Shown piece after piece: positions 54,064 through 64,000 of a DNA stretch of 64,000 bases; the first letter of the stretch is position 1, and each line of letters starts with the position of its first letter. The stretch is taken from assembly GCA_036365145.1 (NCBI GenBank), contig JAEOAD010001365.1:1386501-1450500 (forward strand), in the 5' to 3' direction. A model generated the notes under the pieces. It was not told the origin of the DNA, did no database searches, and worked only from the letters and a program-made list of their open reading frames with translations. Both the position numbers and the translations under genes were made by a program. This stretch comes from Orientallactaga sibirica. Taxonomy: Eukaryota > Chordata > Mammalia > Rodentia > Dipodidae.

Positions 54064-57000
54064 AATATTATTTTAAAAAAAGTACCCAGCCCCTATGATG
54101 TCAGGGGCCAGCAGGGACCAGGAACAGGGTGTGCCCCTGCAGGAAGAAGGTGGGCCCAGTCCTCAGGATTGATCAAAAGAAGCCGGAAAGCCTTATTTTT
54201 CGTGGGTTCTGAAAACATCATGCAAGCCAAATAAAACATCAATGTCCAGATACGGCCTTGGAGACCCCAGGTTTCAGCGCCTGGCATGTATAATCATTTC
54301 CCATAGTGAGAGGTTCCTGTTCACCCCCTGAACTTTGAGAGAGAACTGCTCTTAAATGCTGGCGTTGGGGGGAGGGTGTGGTAAGATTCATTGACAACCC
54401 AGCCTTGGGTTTGGTGAACAGGTGAGACGTGAACATCACAGCCTGTGGTCTCCTGTTGACCTGTGCCAGGCTCCTAGTCCCCTGCATGGTAGCTCCAAGA
54501 ACAGTAACCATGGGTGCTCCCGTCCGCAGCTCCCTCAGATGTCTTCCCAGACAGAAGGTCATGGGGCGAGAAGGCTTTGCAGCAAAGCTGAGCATTGAGG
54601 ACGGATCCCGGCTGGATTAAGTCTAAGTCAGAGTTTTTAGGGTTCCGCAAAAGGCCAGCGTATAGCAAGAGTTCAGTTACCAGTGGCTAGGTGACCAGGG
54701 AGGGTGGGCAGGTCTTTGTCTATTCTGAAGGTCACCTTCAGAGGCCTTTCCAGAGCTGCACAGCCCCACCTCACCACACCTGGTACTTTCTGTCACCCTG
54801 CCCCAGTTCATTTGCTCCGTCTGCTTATCGCCGTCTGATACACAATGTGGTAGAGGTTTTTATTTGTCTCCCCAGTTGGACTCTAGAAGGCAAATTTTCC
54901 ACAGCAGAGGTGCGCAGATGGCTTCGGCCCTCATTACAGCATGAGTGAAGAACTCTGCTTTAAAAAAAAAAAAAAAAAAACTTTATTTATTAGAGAGAGA
55001 GAGAGAGAATGGGTACACCATGGCTTCCACTGCAGATGAACTCCAGATGCATGAATCACCTTGTGCTTATGTGTCTGGCTTATGTGGGTCCTGCGGAATA
55101 GAACCTGGGTCCTTTGGCTTTATAGGCAAGCACCTTAACCACTAAGCCATCTCTCTAGCCCTTTTTATGTTTTTTAAAAATTTTTATTTATTTGCAAGCA
55201 GAGAGAGAGAGAGATAGAAGAGAGGCAGACAGAGAGAATGGGTGTGCCAGGGCCTCTAGCCAGTATAAACAAACTCCATAGCATGTGCCCCTTGTGCATC
55301 TGGCTTACATGGGTCCTGGAGAATCAAACCGGGATCCTTTGGCTTCGCAGGCAAACACTTTAACCACTAAGCCATCTCTCCAGCCCCTTTTAAGTTTTTT
55401 TTTTTTGTTGTTGTTGTTGTTTTTGTTTTTGAGGTAGGCTCTCACTTTAGTCCAGGCTGAGCTGGATTTCACTATGTAGTCTCAGGGTGGCCTTGAACTC
55501 AGCGATCCTCCCACCTCTGCCACTTGAGCACTGGGATCAAAGGTGTGCGCCACCGTGCCCAGCTGCTCAAATGTTTATTTGAACGTAGCTATGTGTCTGG
55601 AATACTGGGATAGCTATAAAAGCTAAGGAGAGAATGGGTCTGGTTCTATTCAGCAAGTCCTGCCTTGGGCCAGTGGCCAAGTGAGGCTCCTTTTTCTGCC
55701 ATTTTGTCACGAGGCACAGGTGAACATCAGCACCTGAGCAGGGTGGCAGGCGTTAGCAGTGGGAAGTAGACCGTGCGAGTTTGCGAGGCCGGGGAATACT
55801 TTCAGGCTGGGGCTTGAGTGTGGGCAAGGAACCAGCATGGACAGAGCCTTAAAGGGCAGTGTGGAGGAAGGACTGCGGGAGCCAGGGGAAGAGGCACATC
55901 CCTGTGCAGCACAGTGTGCGGGCACAGGCACGGCTGCCAGCCTGGGTGGAGCCCAGTGAGTGGAGGGGGGCTGTAGGGGTGAGCACTTGTCCAGGGCCTC
56001 ACCGCCCTGGGGGAGGTGGTTAGCATGATAGAGACAGACGTTGTAAGGGGCGGGGTCCCGTGTTTAGGGGGCCTGGCCTCTCAAGGAAGAACAGTCACAT
56101 CCTTCATCTGCCTCAGCCCTTAGTGGCCGTTGTCATGTGGAAGGACAGTCTGTGGGGACGGACTAGTGGCAGGCTGGTCATCGGGGACCCTATGGTGCGT
56201 GGGGCTTTCCTGGTTGGGATGAATAACTACCTCTAAGACAGAGTCACCAAGCAAGGGCTGCCCTGTCCCACCTTGATGGACAGCTGTAGGGATGTAACTA
56301 ATTAGATCCTGAGGAGTAAAGAGGAAACCGGATGTGCTAAAAGACTTTCATTAGTGGCCTAATTAGCAGACTCCTTGCCTGGGGCTGCTTCTGACCAGAG
56401 CGTCCTGAAGCCCTGGGACTGACCTGGAATGTGGACACTGACAGGGAGGAGGTGGGCTTGGAACTGGGAGAGTCGGTCTCTCCCACGCATCTGACACACC
56501 CACTCCAGCATCTCTTATCTGGGATCTGGCCCAGTTAGCTCTGCCTCCTCTCTCCCAACCCTTGCCCCTGGTCTGACTGGGGAGATCAGGCCTTGGCTAT
56601 GACAGGCTGGAGGGAGGATACTTCTAGGTTGAAAGTGTGTCCGCCTTTGGTGAGATTAGCTCATCTCTATAAGGGATGTCTTACCTACAAAACCACAATG
56701 GCCACGTAGCCTATCTCCCAGACGTTCTTTCAAACTCCCAAGTCTCAGGAGTGTACCCAGGGCTTGTATGTATCCCCCTCCTGGTTTTTTTCTTTTCTTT
56801 CCTACTTTTTTTTTTTTTTTTTTTTTGGATGGTATTTTACTATGTGGTTCAGGCTGGCCTTCAACTTGACCCTCCTACCTCAGCCTCCTGAGTGAGTACA
56901 AGTATTACAGGCCTGGGTCACCATGCCTGGCGCCCAAGACTTTTTAAAATAACCCGTGTTCATTGTTCACAGCAGTGCACATAAAGTAGTACCCTTGGAA

Positions 57001-60000
57001 GGATAATTTCACTTTAGCCAGGCATGGCGGCACATGGCTGTATCCCAGTACTCGGGAGGCTGAGGCAGGAGGATTGCCAAGAGTTTGAGGCCAGCCTGGC
57101 TACATAATAAGGCAGTGTTAAAAAAAAAAAATCAAACTTGAGGGCTGGAGAGATGGCTTAGGGGTTTGCCTGCGAAGCCTGAGGACCCATGTTTGACTCT
57201 CCAGATGCCACCTAAGCCAGACACACAAAAGTGAGGCAAGTGCAAGGTCGCACATGCCCACTTTGTGGCACAAGCACCTGGAGTTTGATTGCAGTGGCTG
57301 AGGCTCTGGAGCGTCAATCCTCTCCCCCTTCTCTAAATTAAGGGGCTAGGGAAATGGCTTAGCAGTTAAGGCATTTACCTGCAAAGCCGGTTCAATTCCC
57401 CAGGGCCCACATAAGCCAGATACACAACTCCCATGCTTCTGGAGTTTGTTTGCAGTGGCTGGAGGCCCTGGCGTGTCCGTTCTTTCTTTCTGCCTCTTCC
57501 TCTCTCTCTCTCTCAAATAAATAAATAATTTTTAAAATAAAATTAAAAAAATTAAACTTGGGGGGAAGAAAAGCAAATGGCTGTGGCCTCCTCCTCCAGA
57601 TGCTGACTTGACCTTCGAGCAGACGGCATGGGGGGACAGTGGCGTGTACTACTGCTCTGTGGTCTCGGCCCAGGACCTCCAAGGGAACAACGAGGCCTAT
57701 GCGGAGCTCATCGTCCTTGGTAAGTGGGGCTGGGCCTCAAGAGCCCTGCAGTGGGTAGTGATCACAGGCCTTCTTCCTCCACCCTGCGCACCCGCCCTTG
57801 GTCCTCAGCTCTCTCACCGGGCTCTGTCACCTGCTTTGTGCTCCCCTTGCAGCGCTGCCAGTCACTTGAGCTTCTCTATGCCCTGTACCCCACATGGGCC
57901 TCTCCCCCTATGGCACTGCCAGTCCCTTGGGGTTCTCTATGCCCTGTACCCCACGTGGGCCTCTCCCCATGGCATTTCAGCTCATCCAGAATGAAACTAA
58001 GAATGGACAGAATTGGGGGTTCTACTTCTAGATGGTCTCTTTTTTTGGTTTTTCGAGGTAGGGTCTCACTCTAGCCCAGGCTGACCTGGAACTATGTAGT
58101 CTCGGCGATCCTCCTACCTCTGCCTCCCGAGTGCTGGGATTAAAGGCGTGCGCCACCACGCCTGGCTGGTCTCATTTTTTTTAAATAGACATGATCAGAG
58201 TTGATTAGCATACAGTCATGTCTCAGTATTTATGGGACAAAGGTCCAGGCACCCCCGTTGTATGTTAAGCTAGCAGGATGCTCAAGTCCCTTAAATAATG
58301 AAGTGCTGATGTATTCACAGAGAACCTCGATCCTTTTGTCTCTCTGGCTTTCTCATAATACTTGATAATATGTAAAGTAGGTGACAGTGTCAGTAGCTGT
58401 TCAGCAAGTGTTTGATAAGCATGCATTTCCCGCTGCGGCTTGGTAGTGCATACCTGCAATCCCAGTAGTACTAGTAGCTGAGGTAGGAAGATGGAGAGTT
58501 CTAGACCAGCTTGGGCTATGCTGATTCTACCTCAAAAAAAAAAAAAAAAAAAAAAAAGAACACACTTTAAAAAATATTTCTATTTATTTGCAAGAGAGAG
58601 AAATGGACACACCAGGGCCTCTTGCCACTGCAACCAAACTCTAGGTGCGTGCGCCATTCTGTGCATGTGGCTTTACATAGGTACTGGGGAATCGAACCCA
58701 GGCCATCAGGCCTTGCAAGCAGATGTCCTTAACCGGTGAGCCATCTCTCCAGCCCCCAAGAATGCATTTTTTATTTTCAAAAAGTATTTTCTATCTATTC
58801 TGGATATGGAGGACTAACTATATAATTGAAATTGGATCTACCTTCTGCTGCATCCTCAGGGCTACAGTGCACCCCAAGTGCCTAGCCACGGCACAGCAAC
58901 CTTGTCTTCTGTCCTGTTAGGGTGACGCTGTGTGTGTGGCTTACACAGAGTATAGAGATTTTGAGTGACAGGGTGTGGTGGCAGCAGTCCCAGTCTTCCT
59001 GGGTGGCCTCTGTGCCCTGTGGAGGGACGGCTGTGGGCATGCTGCTCTGTCACGAGCCATCCCATAGTGTGGCATGTGCTGAAGGTGAGTGAATGCACGG
59101 CTGTGCTCACCTGCCTCACATGTAAGTGAGCACATGCTGGAAGCATGGCCCAGGCGCTCACACCGCCTGCGAAATGCGTTCATCATCCGCGGCTGTCAGG
59201 ATCTCTTCCCAGGACTTCCAAACCCTCACTGAGGATCTCGGCGGTTTTGTTTGTTTGGGGTCAGGTTCTTATTGTGTAGCTCAGGCTGGCCCTGAACTGA
59301 CAATCTTCCTTCATCCACCTTGTTCTCTCCCAAATGCCAGGATGACCAGCACGCATCACAACACAGCTGAAACTTACTCAAGTTAAAAGCTAACAAAAGC
59401 CACCAGAGTTACGATGTCAAGGAGCCTCAGAAAACCTTACTGTAGCCTCCTGAGAGGAGAGTGAAACCAGAAATGCCATAGGCAGAGCCTCACGGGCCAC
59501 AGTTTGCTTTTGGTTGTTATTTATTTTGAGGCATGGTCTCATGCAGCCCAAGCCGGCCTTGAACTTGCTTTGTAGCTAAGACCGACTTGGAAGTCCTGGC
59601 CCTCCTACCTTAGCCTCCTGAGTGTTGGGGTTTTAGGCGTGTGTGCTACCTGTCCTGCTTAGGGTGACACTTTGTGCAAGTGCATGAGCTCCAAAGAGCT
59701 GTGTTGGTGGGAACCACACATGCACATGCATACACACATGCAGTTGTGAGTAGATTTCCCTGCAATGCTTATGAGGCACATGGCTAACAAGAAAAGGCAC
59801 AAACTGGGCCAGAAAACACTTTTATGTCAACAGATGCATGAACAGAGGTCAAACCTTCATGGGTCACAGAACCAAGGCTACATACAATGTTAATGAGCAT
59901 GGGCACGTTTGACTTCATGGGCACCTTTGTCCATTAAAATAATATTGTGGGCTCAGCTGTGTCTCAGTGGTAGAGCATATGCTTAGCATTTATGAGGCTT

Positions 60001-62110
60001 TAGGTTTTTCAATCCCCAGCACCATAAAAACATAGTTATAGTTTACAATTATGATATAAAGATAAGTCATCATTATATAGTTAACGTTATGATTTTTTTA
60101 TTTATTTACTTAAGAGAGAGAGTATGGGCATACCTTGACCTCTTGCTGCTAGAAATGAAATCCAGACCCATGCATCACTTTATACATCTGTCTTCATGTA
60201 GGTACCAGGCCAGCAGGCTTTGTAAACAAGCACCTTTAATGCTGAGCCATCTCCCCAGCCCTACAGTTGCTTTCTTTTTTTTTTTTTTTTTTTTTTACTT
60301 TTGTTTATTTGAGAGGGAGAAAGAAAGAGGGAGATAGAGAGAATGGGTGCTCCAGACCCTCTAGCCAGTGCAAACAAACTCCAGATGCATGTGCCACCAT
60401 ATGCATCTGGCTATGTAGGTATTAGGGAATGGAACCTGGGTACTTAGGCTTCACAGGCAAGTGCCTTAACAACTAAGCCATCTCCAGCCTTTTTTGTTTA
60501 TATTTATTTACTTTTTTATTTGAGAGTGACAGACAGAGGGAAAGGGGCAGATAAATAAGAGAATAGGCGTGCCAGGGCCTGCAGCCACTGCAAATGAACT
60601 CCAGATGCATGTGCCCCTTGTACATCTGGCTTACATGGGTACTGGGGAATCAAGCCCCAAACCAGGGTCCTTAGGCTTCATGGGCAAGCGCTTAACCGCT
60701 AAGCCATCTCTCCAGGTCCCTTTTTTAAATTTTATTTTTATTTGTTTATTTGAAAGAGAGAAAGACAGCACTGGGAGGCAGAGGTAGGAGGATCACCATG
60801 AGCTCGAGGCCATCCTGAGACTACAGAGTGAATTCCAGGTCAGCCTGAGCTAGAGTGAAACCCTACCTTGAAAAACCAAAAAAAAAAAAAAAAAAAAAAG
60901 AAGAAAAGAAAAGAAAAGAAAGAGAAAGAGGCAGAGAGGTGGCTCATGGCTGTAATCCCAGCATTCAGGAAGCTAAAGCAGGAAGGTTGCTGTAAGTTCA
61001 GGACCAGCCTGGGCTGCAGTGTGAAGTTCTAACTCAAACAAAACTAAACAAAAATGTTGCTGGGCTTTAAGGTTCTGTGCCTTCTACGCCTGACAAGACT
61101 GACCCTGTCATCCGGGTTGGAACCCCATTATAGGATCTGTGCAGGTGGGGAAGATGGAGTTCCTGGGCTGAGGTTAAACTAACCCGTAGCATAGGTGTTG
61201 AATCCTTGAGCAGCCAGAGAAAGTGTGTGTGGGGGCGGGGGTGGTGATGGAGCAGCTTGTTGACACTGGCCCAGGTCCCCAGTGCCCCCTGCCTGCTGCA
61301 AGGTGTGCCTTCCACTGACTAGCTAGACCTGGGCATGGTGAGGAGTGGGAGGGTGGACTAGCCATTGCCACTATAATCTCTATTTCTCTTTTGTCCCTCC
61401 AGGCAGGACCTCAGGGGTGGCTGAGCTCTTACCTGGTTTTCAGGCGGGTCCCTTGGAAGGTATGGGGGGTGGAGTCTGGTGGGGCTTCTCCTGGGATCCT
61501 TGGTCTATGGTAGCCTCCCGACCTCCCACTCACTGCTCACTGTAGACCCTCACTAACCCTGCCTCATCTCACATCTCGTGGCCTGGCTGTGGGCTTGGGG
61601 TGGCCTCGAGTGGCTGAGGAGGTTCCTGGGGTACAGGCCAAAGACTCGAGTGACTGGTACCTGCTGTTCTTGGGGTGGGTGTCTGGGCTGCAGCTCTTTC
61701 CCCTCCCACAGGCTGCGGTCTTTGCTCCTTGTGTACTTGAACGCCTGTTGGGATCCCTAAAACTACTGGCCTGCTTTGTAGTGGGGTGGGTGCCCAGCTT
61801 TGGGCCTGGAGAATGGAGTGAGAACTGCCAGTTCTCCAAGAAACTTGGCAAATAGTCTGTGTGCACCAGCGCTGGTTCTGTTCTGACCCTGCGGAGCCGG
61901 GTGCCCTGTCCATCCCTGTCCCCTGAAGACCTCCAGCTCAGGGCCTTTCTCCTTTCTCTGCAGACTGGGTCTTCGTGGTGGTGGTGTGCCTGGCTGCACT
62001 CCTGGTCTTCCTCCTCCTGGGCATCTGCTGGTGTCAATGCTGTCCACACACCTGCTGCTGCTACGTCAGGTGCCCCTGCTGCCCGGACAAGTGCTGCTGC
62101 CCAGAAGCCC
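49415..62110 (+). CDS. LSR: LSR, lipolysis-stimulated lipoprotein receptor / angulin-1 (5-prime part of gene)
   Basis: Five coding exons splice to a continuous frame of 256 residues plus one base. They encode a signal peptide (about 1-38, cleavage after ASA), an Ig V-type domain with C60 and C167 ([14 protein letters not shown] ... GVYYC), a 19-residue stalk, a transmembrane helix (about 210-231) and an extremely Cys-rich juxtamembrane segment. LSR binds apoB/apoE lipoproteins in the presence of free fatty acids and, as angulin-1, marks tricellular tight junctions and recruits tricellulin (family knowledge). The full protein is roughly 600 residues; the Ser/Arg-rich cytoplasmic exons are not in this window and no candidate for the next exon was seen before 64000. 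All four complete introns are phase 1. The gene lies divergently beside FAM187B. Confidence 0.95.
50310..50390 (+). mobile_element. MIR fragment in LSR intron 1
   Basis: 'tttttcagccccatgg ... taaaatgggtacgattatccc ... ggggattaaagaa' follows the MIR core. Confidence 0.6.
50500..50844 (+). CDS. LSR: LSR exon 2 (Ig V domain, first part)
   Basis: 345 nt between a good pyrimidine tract with TCCTCAG and the donor GGAA|GTAGGT. It encodes the end of the signal peptide (PASA), then [16 protein letters not shown], first Ig cysteine C60, the VIWKYKSFC strand, [13 protein letters not shown] and [11 protein letters not shown]. This is the most conserved part of the protein. Confidence 0.97.
50975..51390 (+). 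mobile_element. L2 fragments with a B1-like insertion
   Basis: 'tttattgagtgcctgccac ... ctaggccctgggaacac' (L2 3-prime end) at 50995-51095; B1-like copy 51198-51312; a further L2-like piece 51330-51390. In LSR intron 2. Confidence 0.6.
51391..51769. other. Unique LSR intron 2 DNA
   Basis: No exon recognised. Confidence 0.5.
51770..51955 (+). mobile_element. L2 fragment split by a tRNA-type SINE
   Basis: 'ttcactcattcattcatt' and 'caggtgctgttgtaggcactggg' are L2-like; 51795-51865 between them is a tRNA-SINE piece. Confidence 0.55.
52120..52405 (+). mobile_element. B4-type SINE
   Basis: 'gaagagatggctcagtcattaag' head, diverged middle and 'ggtacatacacaagtg' tail. Confidence 0.6.
52512..52709 (-). 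mobile_element. Antisense B2-type SINE with (GATT)n tail
   Basis: Tail is a run of gatt units (52523-52550); flanked by caggattggtt and agggattggtt-type repeats. Confidence 0.9.
52710..53284. other. Unique LSR intron 2 DNA
   Basis: No exon recognised. Confidence 0.5.
53285..53530 (+). mobile_element. Two B1-like SINEs
   Basis: 53285-53395 older; 53396-53530 with an A run. A tRNA-SINE scrap may follow at 53543-53590. Confidence 0.7.
53860..54070 (+). mobile_element. B2-type SINE with (AAAT)n expansion
   Basis: Tail has about 11 aaat units at 54021-54063; 'agtacccag' occurs on both sides. Confidence 0.9.
54075..54955. other. Unique LSR intron 2 DNA
   Basis: No exon or repeat recognised. Confidence 0.5.
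54960..55563 (-). mobile_element. Antisense B2, B2, B1 array
   Basis: 54960-55160, 55165-55386 and 55395-55563, all minus orientation. Confidence 0.9.
55564..56799. other. Unique LSR intron 2 DNA
   Basis: The longest repeat-free part of the intron, suitable ground for intronic enhancers, but no specific element is identified. Confidence 0.45.
56800..57130. mobile_element. Old antisense B1-like and sense B1-like
   Basis: 56800-56935 (-) begins with a T run; 57015-57130 (+) has 'gaggctgaggcaggaggattgcc'. Confidence 0.65.
57142..57540 (+). mobile_element. Long-subfamily B2 then ordinary B2
   Basis: 57142-57338 has 'gtgaggcaagtgcaaggtcgcac'. 57342-57540 ends 60 bp before LSR exon 3. Confidence 0.85.
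57600..57719 (+). CDS. LSR: LSR exon 3 (end of Ig V domain)
   Basis: 120 nt. The acceptor CTCCTCCAG| and donor CTTG|GTAAGT are canonical. It encodes NADLTFEQ, the DSGVYYC motif with the second Ig cysteine C167, and [18 protein letters not shown], completing the V-type fold. Confidence 0.97.
57852..57970 (+). repeat. Two-copy 60-bp tandem repeat in LSR intron 3
   Basis: Units 57852-57909 and 57911-57970 share 'ttctctatgccctgtacccc' and 'tgggcctctcccc'. Confidence 0.85.
58035..58757. mobile_element. B1-, ancient repeat, B1-like+, B2-
   Basis: B1 58035-58170 (-); 58190-58430 an old dispersed repeat recognised by 'ggtccaggcacccccgttg' and 'ggatgctcaagtccctta'; B1-like 58432-58558 (+); B2 58570-58757 (-). 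Confidence 0.65.
58758..59227. other. Unique LSR intron 3 DNA
   Basis: No exon recognised. Confidence 0.5.
59228..60030. mobile_element. Two old antisense B1-like and one ID-like SINE
   Basis: 59228-59365 (-), 59512-59665 (-), ID-like 59950-60030 (+, 'ctcagtggtagagcatatgc'). Confidence 0.6.
60090..60768 (-). mobile_element. Array of four antisense B2-type SINEs
   Basis: 60090-60262, 60290-60489, 60495-60718 and a tail-only piece 60720-60768, in one orientation. Confidence 0.9.
60771..61045 (+). mobile_element. B1-type and B1-like SINE
   Basis: 60771-60900 starts at 'cactgggaggcagagg' with an A tail; 60928-61045 is an older copy. Confidence 0.8.
61403..61459 (+). CDS. LSR: LSR exon 4 (57-nt alternative stalk exon)
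   Basis: Flanked by CCCTCCAG| and GAAG|GTATGG. It encodes the 19-residue extracellular stalk ([19 protein letters not shown]). Its size and phase match the exon skipped in the known alpha-prime isoform; skipping keeps the frame. Confidence 0.95.
61964..62110 (+). CDS. LSR: LSR exon 5 (transmembrane and Cys-rich exon)
   Basis: 147 nt between CTCTGCAG| and GCCC|GTAAGT. It encodes [20 protein letters not shown] followed by a segment with clusters such as CQCC, TCCC and KCCC; 14 of 49 residues are Cys, likely palmitoylation sites. Removing exons 4 and 5 together (204 nt, 68 residues) gives the known soluble-type beta isoform in frame. Confidence 0.97.
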
Positions 62111-62189
62111 GTAAGTGCCCCTCACCTGCCACCTCCACTTGACCTCCCTGCTGGTTTTCATTATCAATCACTCACTTCATTTTTTTCCT

Positions 62190-62520
62190 TTATTTTGAGG
62201 TTTTCCTTTCTCTTATGGTGTTAGGAATTGAACCCAAGGCCTTGCTAGGTAGATATTCTACCACTGGGTCACATCCCCAGTCCTGGAGTTTTTTGGGTGT
62301 ATGATTTATGCCCATGGTAAAGCACAACAAAACAAAACCCAGTGCTCAGCATTCCAAGATAGTGTTCACAGGAAAGTAAAACTTCCTTTAAAGACAAAAT
62401 TTCTGCAACTAGGTATGGTGGTACACCCAAGTAATCCTAGCCCTGTGAAGGTAGAAGCAGGAGGGTTGCAAGTTCAAGGCCAGCCTGGGCTATATAAGAC
62501 CCTGTCTCAAAGCACCACAA
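62190..62520. mobile_element. tRNA-type SINE scrap and B1-like SINE in LSR intron 5
   Basis: 62190-62285 (-) 'gaattgaacccaaggccttgc'; 62408-62520 (+) B1-like. Confidence 0.6.
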
Positions 62521-62524
62521 AACA

Positions 62525-63024
62525 AAAACCTCAAGTGGGAAGAAACCAAGGTTTACAGTACCATATTATTTCAGCAGATTTTAAGACGCACCTCCACATA
62601 AACAAGTGCACACTTTGTGTGGAGACTCTGTATGGAGACATAGCTGTCAGGCCAGAGTGGGACCTATGGAAGACGGGGGATAGAAGTGGAACTCGAGGTG
62701 AAGGGGGCACAAAGCTCTTGGTGCTTCTTCAGTTTCCTGCAGGAGGCCGTCCCAAGGTGCACTAGCGGGAAAATAACCGGCAGTTCTTGGTGCGGGAAGG
62801 TGGGCCTTTGAGCCAGCCAGTGCCTGACCGTCTTCAGAGACCAGGAGTGCCTTGTCCTCTCCAAGTCTGTTGGAGCTGGTGGTAGAGCTCACTGAACAGC
62901 AGCCTGAGGCCTTGGGAGCCAATCTTCACTGGCCTTTACTGCGTCCTGGGTTTCTATCCGACTCTTCATTTTCCTTTGAGAAGAGAGGGTGCACACTGGC
63001 CCCTATCTGACAGTAGTGCATAGT
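62525..63024. other. Unique LSR intron 5 DNA
   Basis: No LSR exon 6 recognised here. Confidence 0.5.
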
Positions 63025-63695
63025 ATGGTGTGTATATGTGTTTGTGTGTACGTGGGTGCACATGTGTGTGGATATCAGAGGACAACCTTGCCATTCTTCT
63101 CAGGCACCATCCACCTATTTATGTATTGCCTGTGAAGCCTAATAACTCACATTGTACTCTCCAGGTACCATGTAAGCCAGACACAGAAGGTTATGCATGT
63201 ACACAAGTCAGAGCACACATCTGGAATTTGATTACAATGGCTGGAGACCCTGGCACACCAAGTCTCTCTCTCTCTAATAACAAGTAATTTAAAAAAAAAA
63301 TACTTAAGAGAGAAAGGCAGTGAATGGTTGTGTTAGGGGCTTCTAGTTACTGCAAAAGAACTCCAGACGCATGCGTCACCTTGTGTATCTGGTTTTATGT
63401 GGGGAGTCAAACCTGGGTCCTTTGGCTTTGCTGGCAAGCACCTTAACCGGTGAGCCATCTCCCCAGCCCTATTTTTATATTTAAAGAAAAGAAGATTTTT
63501 TTGGAGATAGGGTCTCTCCCATTGGCCCTGGAGCTCACGAGATAAGCTAGACTGGCTGGCCGGTGAGCCCCTAGAGCTCACGAGTCTTTGCCTCCTCAGA
63601 GGCCACCACACCTGGCCTTTCAAACATGTGGGTTCTGGGGATTGAACTGAGGGCCTCATATTTGCAAGGTAAGCACCTTACTGACTACTCCCCGT
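63025..63695 (-). mobile_element. Antisense B4-type SINE split by two B2 copies
   Basis: B4 parts 63025-63125 ('atatcagaggacaaccttgcc') and 63490-63695 ('gctagactggctggccggtgagcc'); between them B2 63128-63285 (+) and B2 63290-63470 (-). Confidence 0.8.
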
Positions 63696-63744
63696 GTCTG
63701 ATTTGCCAACATTTGACAGTGAAAAGATTTTATTGAAACTCCAC

Positions 63745-63910
63745 TGTGTGTGTGTTTGGGTCCTAGAGATGGAACCCAGGGCCTTATGCACGATAGGCAA
63801 GCTCTTAACCACTGCTACATCCCAAGCCCTCTTTGGCCTCCCTCTAGTCCAGGTAGGCCTTGAACTTGTGATCTTGCCCTAGCCTCTAGAGTAGCTTAGA
63901 CAAGAGACCA
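63745..63910 (-). mobile_element. tRNA-type SINE and B1 fragments, antisense
   Basis: 63745-63835 'agagatggaacccagggccttatgc'; 63836-63910 a B1 remnant. Confidence 0.55.
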
Positions 63911-64000
63911 TGCCACCAGGCCAGCCTAGGGCCCATGTGCTGACAAGCAATGGTGGACAAACCATCCCTTTACATAAATAAAGCCCCACCAGCCAGAACC

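Noticed and set aside
62111..64000. LSR exon 6
   Set aside because: No acceptor followed by the expected tail sequence was recognised; the interval is SINEs and unique intron.

Overview
This window is mammalian nuclear DNA from a rodent. It is saturated with short B1-type (7SL-derived), B2-type (tRNA-derived) and B4-type SINEs, MaLR-type LTRs and L1 3-prime ends. The SINE consensus (B1 ending in a 'gagaccctacctcgaaaa' motif; B2 with 'gatggcttagtggttaagg') fits a dipodid such as a jerboa better than mouse or rat. That species guess is inference from repeats only. Repeat boundaries below are read by eye and are good to about 5-20 bases.

Two gene loci are supported, and they match the conserved mammalian neighbourhood FAM187B (minus strand) next to LSR (plus strand). 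(1) FAM187B occupies 20.6-39.3 kb. It has two homologous first coding exons, 31115-31833 and 38561-39270, upstream of a single shared-looking last exon at 20640-21012. Both first exons are intact, end at the same phase and have good splice donors. The 38.6-kb copy is the orthodox FAM187B exon. The 31-kb copy is a diverged paralogue that looks like an intact counterpart of the human pseudogene FAM187B2P. (2) LSR (lipolysis-stimulated lipoprotein receptor, angulin-1) starts at 49415 inside a CpG island. Five coding exons are visible (49415-49514, 50500-50844, 57600-57719, 61403-61459, 61964-62110); the cytoplasmic-tail exons lie beyond the window. Every LSR intron seen is phase 1, so the 57-nt and 147-nt exons can be skipped without a frameshift. 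The two loci are transcribed divergently, with about 10 kb of SINE- and LTR-filled DNA between their start codons.

Layout: 1-20 kb holds no gene I can support. It contains SINEs, a MaLR element with internal sequence (13.6-15.05 kb), and two large direct duplications (3675-6704 and 9215-14990) flanking a noisy stretch. I read that arrangement as probably an assembly gap-fill patch with unmerged overlaps. 20.6-39.3 kb is the FAM187B locus; its introns carry a 50-bp minisatellite of about 20 units (28.9-29.88 kb) grown from a B4 SINE tail, and a 209-bp AAAAT microsatellite. 39.3-48.2 kb is intergenic, including a nested SINE stack with a 19-bp target-site duplication. 48.2-64 kb is the LSR promoter and the first half of the gene.

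The most interesting biology is the FAM187B arrangement: two alternative first exons, each with a CRE-like octamer exactly 48 bases upstream of its start codon, feeding one membrane-anchor exon whose stop codon lies inside the AATAAA signal. Almost all other open frames are chance frames in repeats, the minisatellite or the CpG island.
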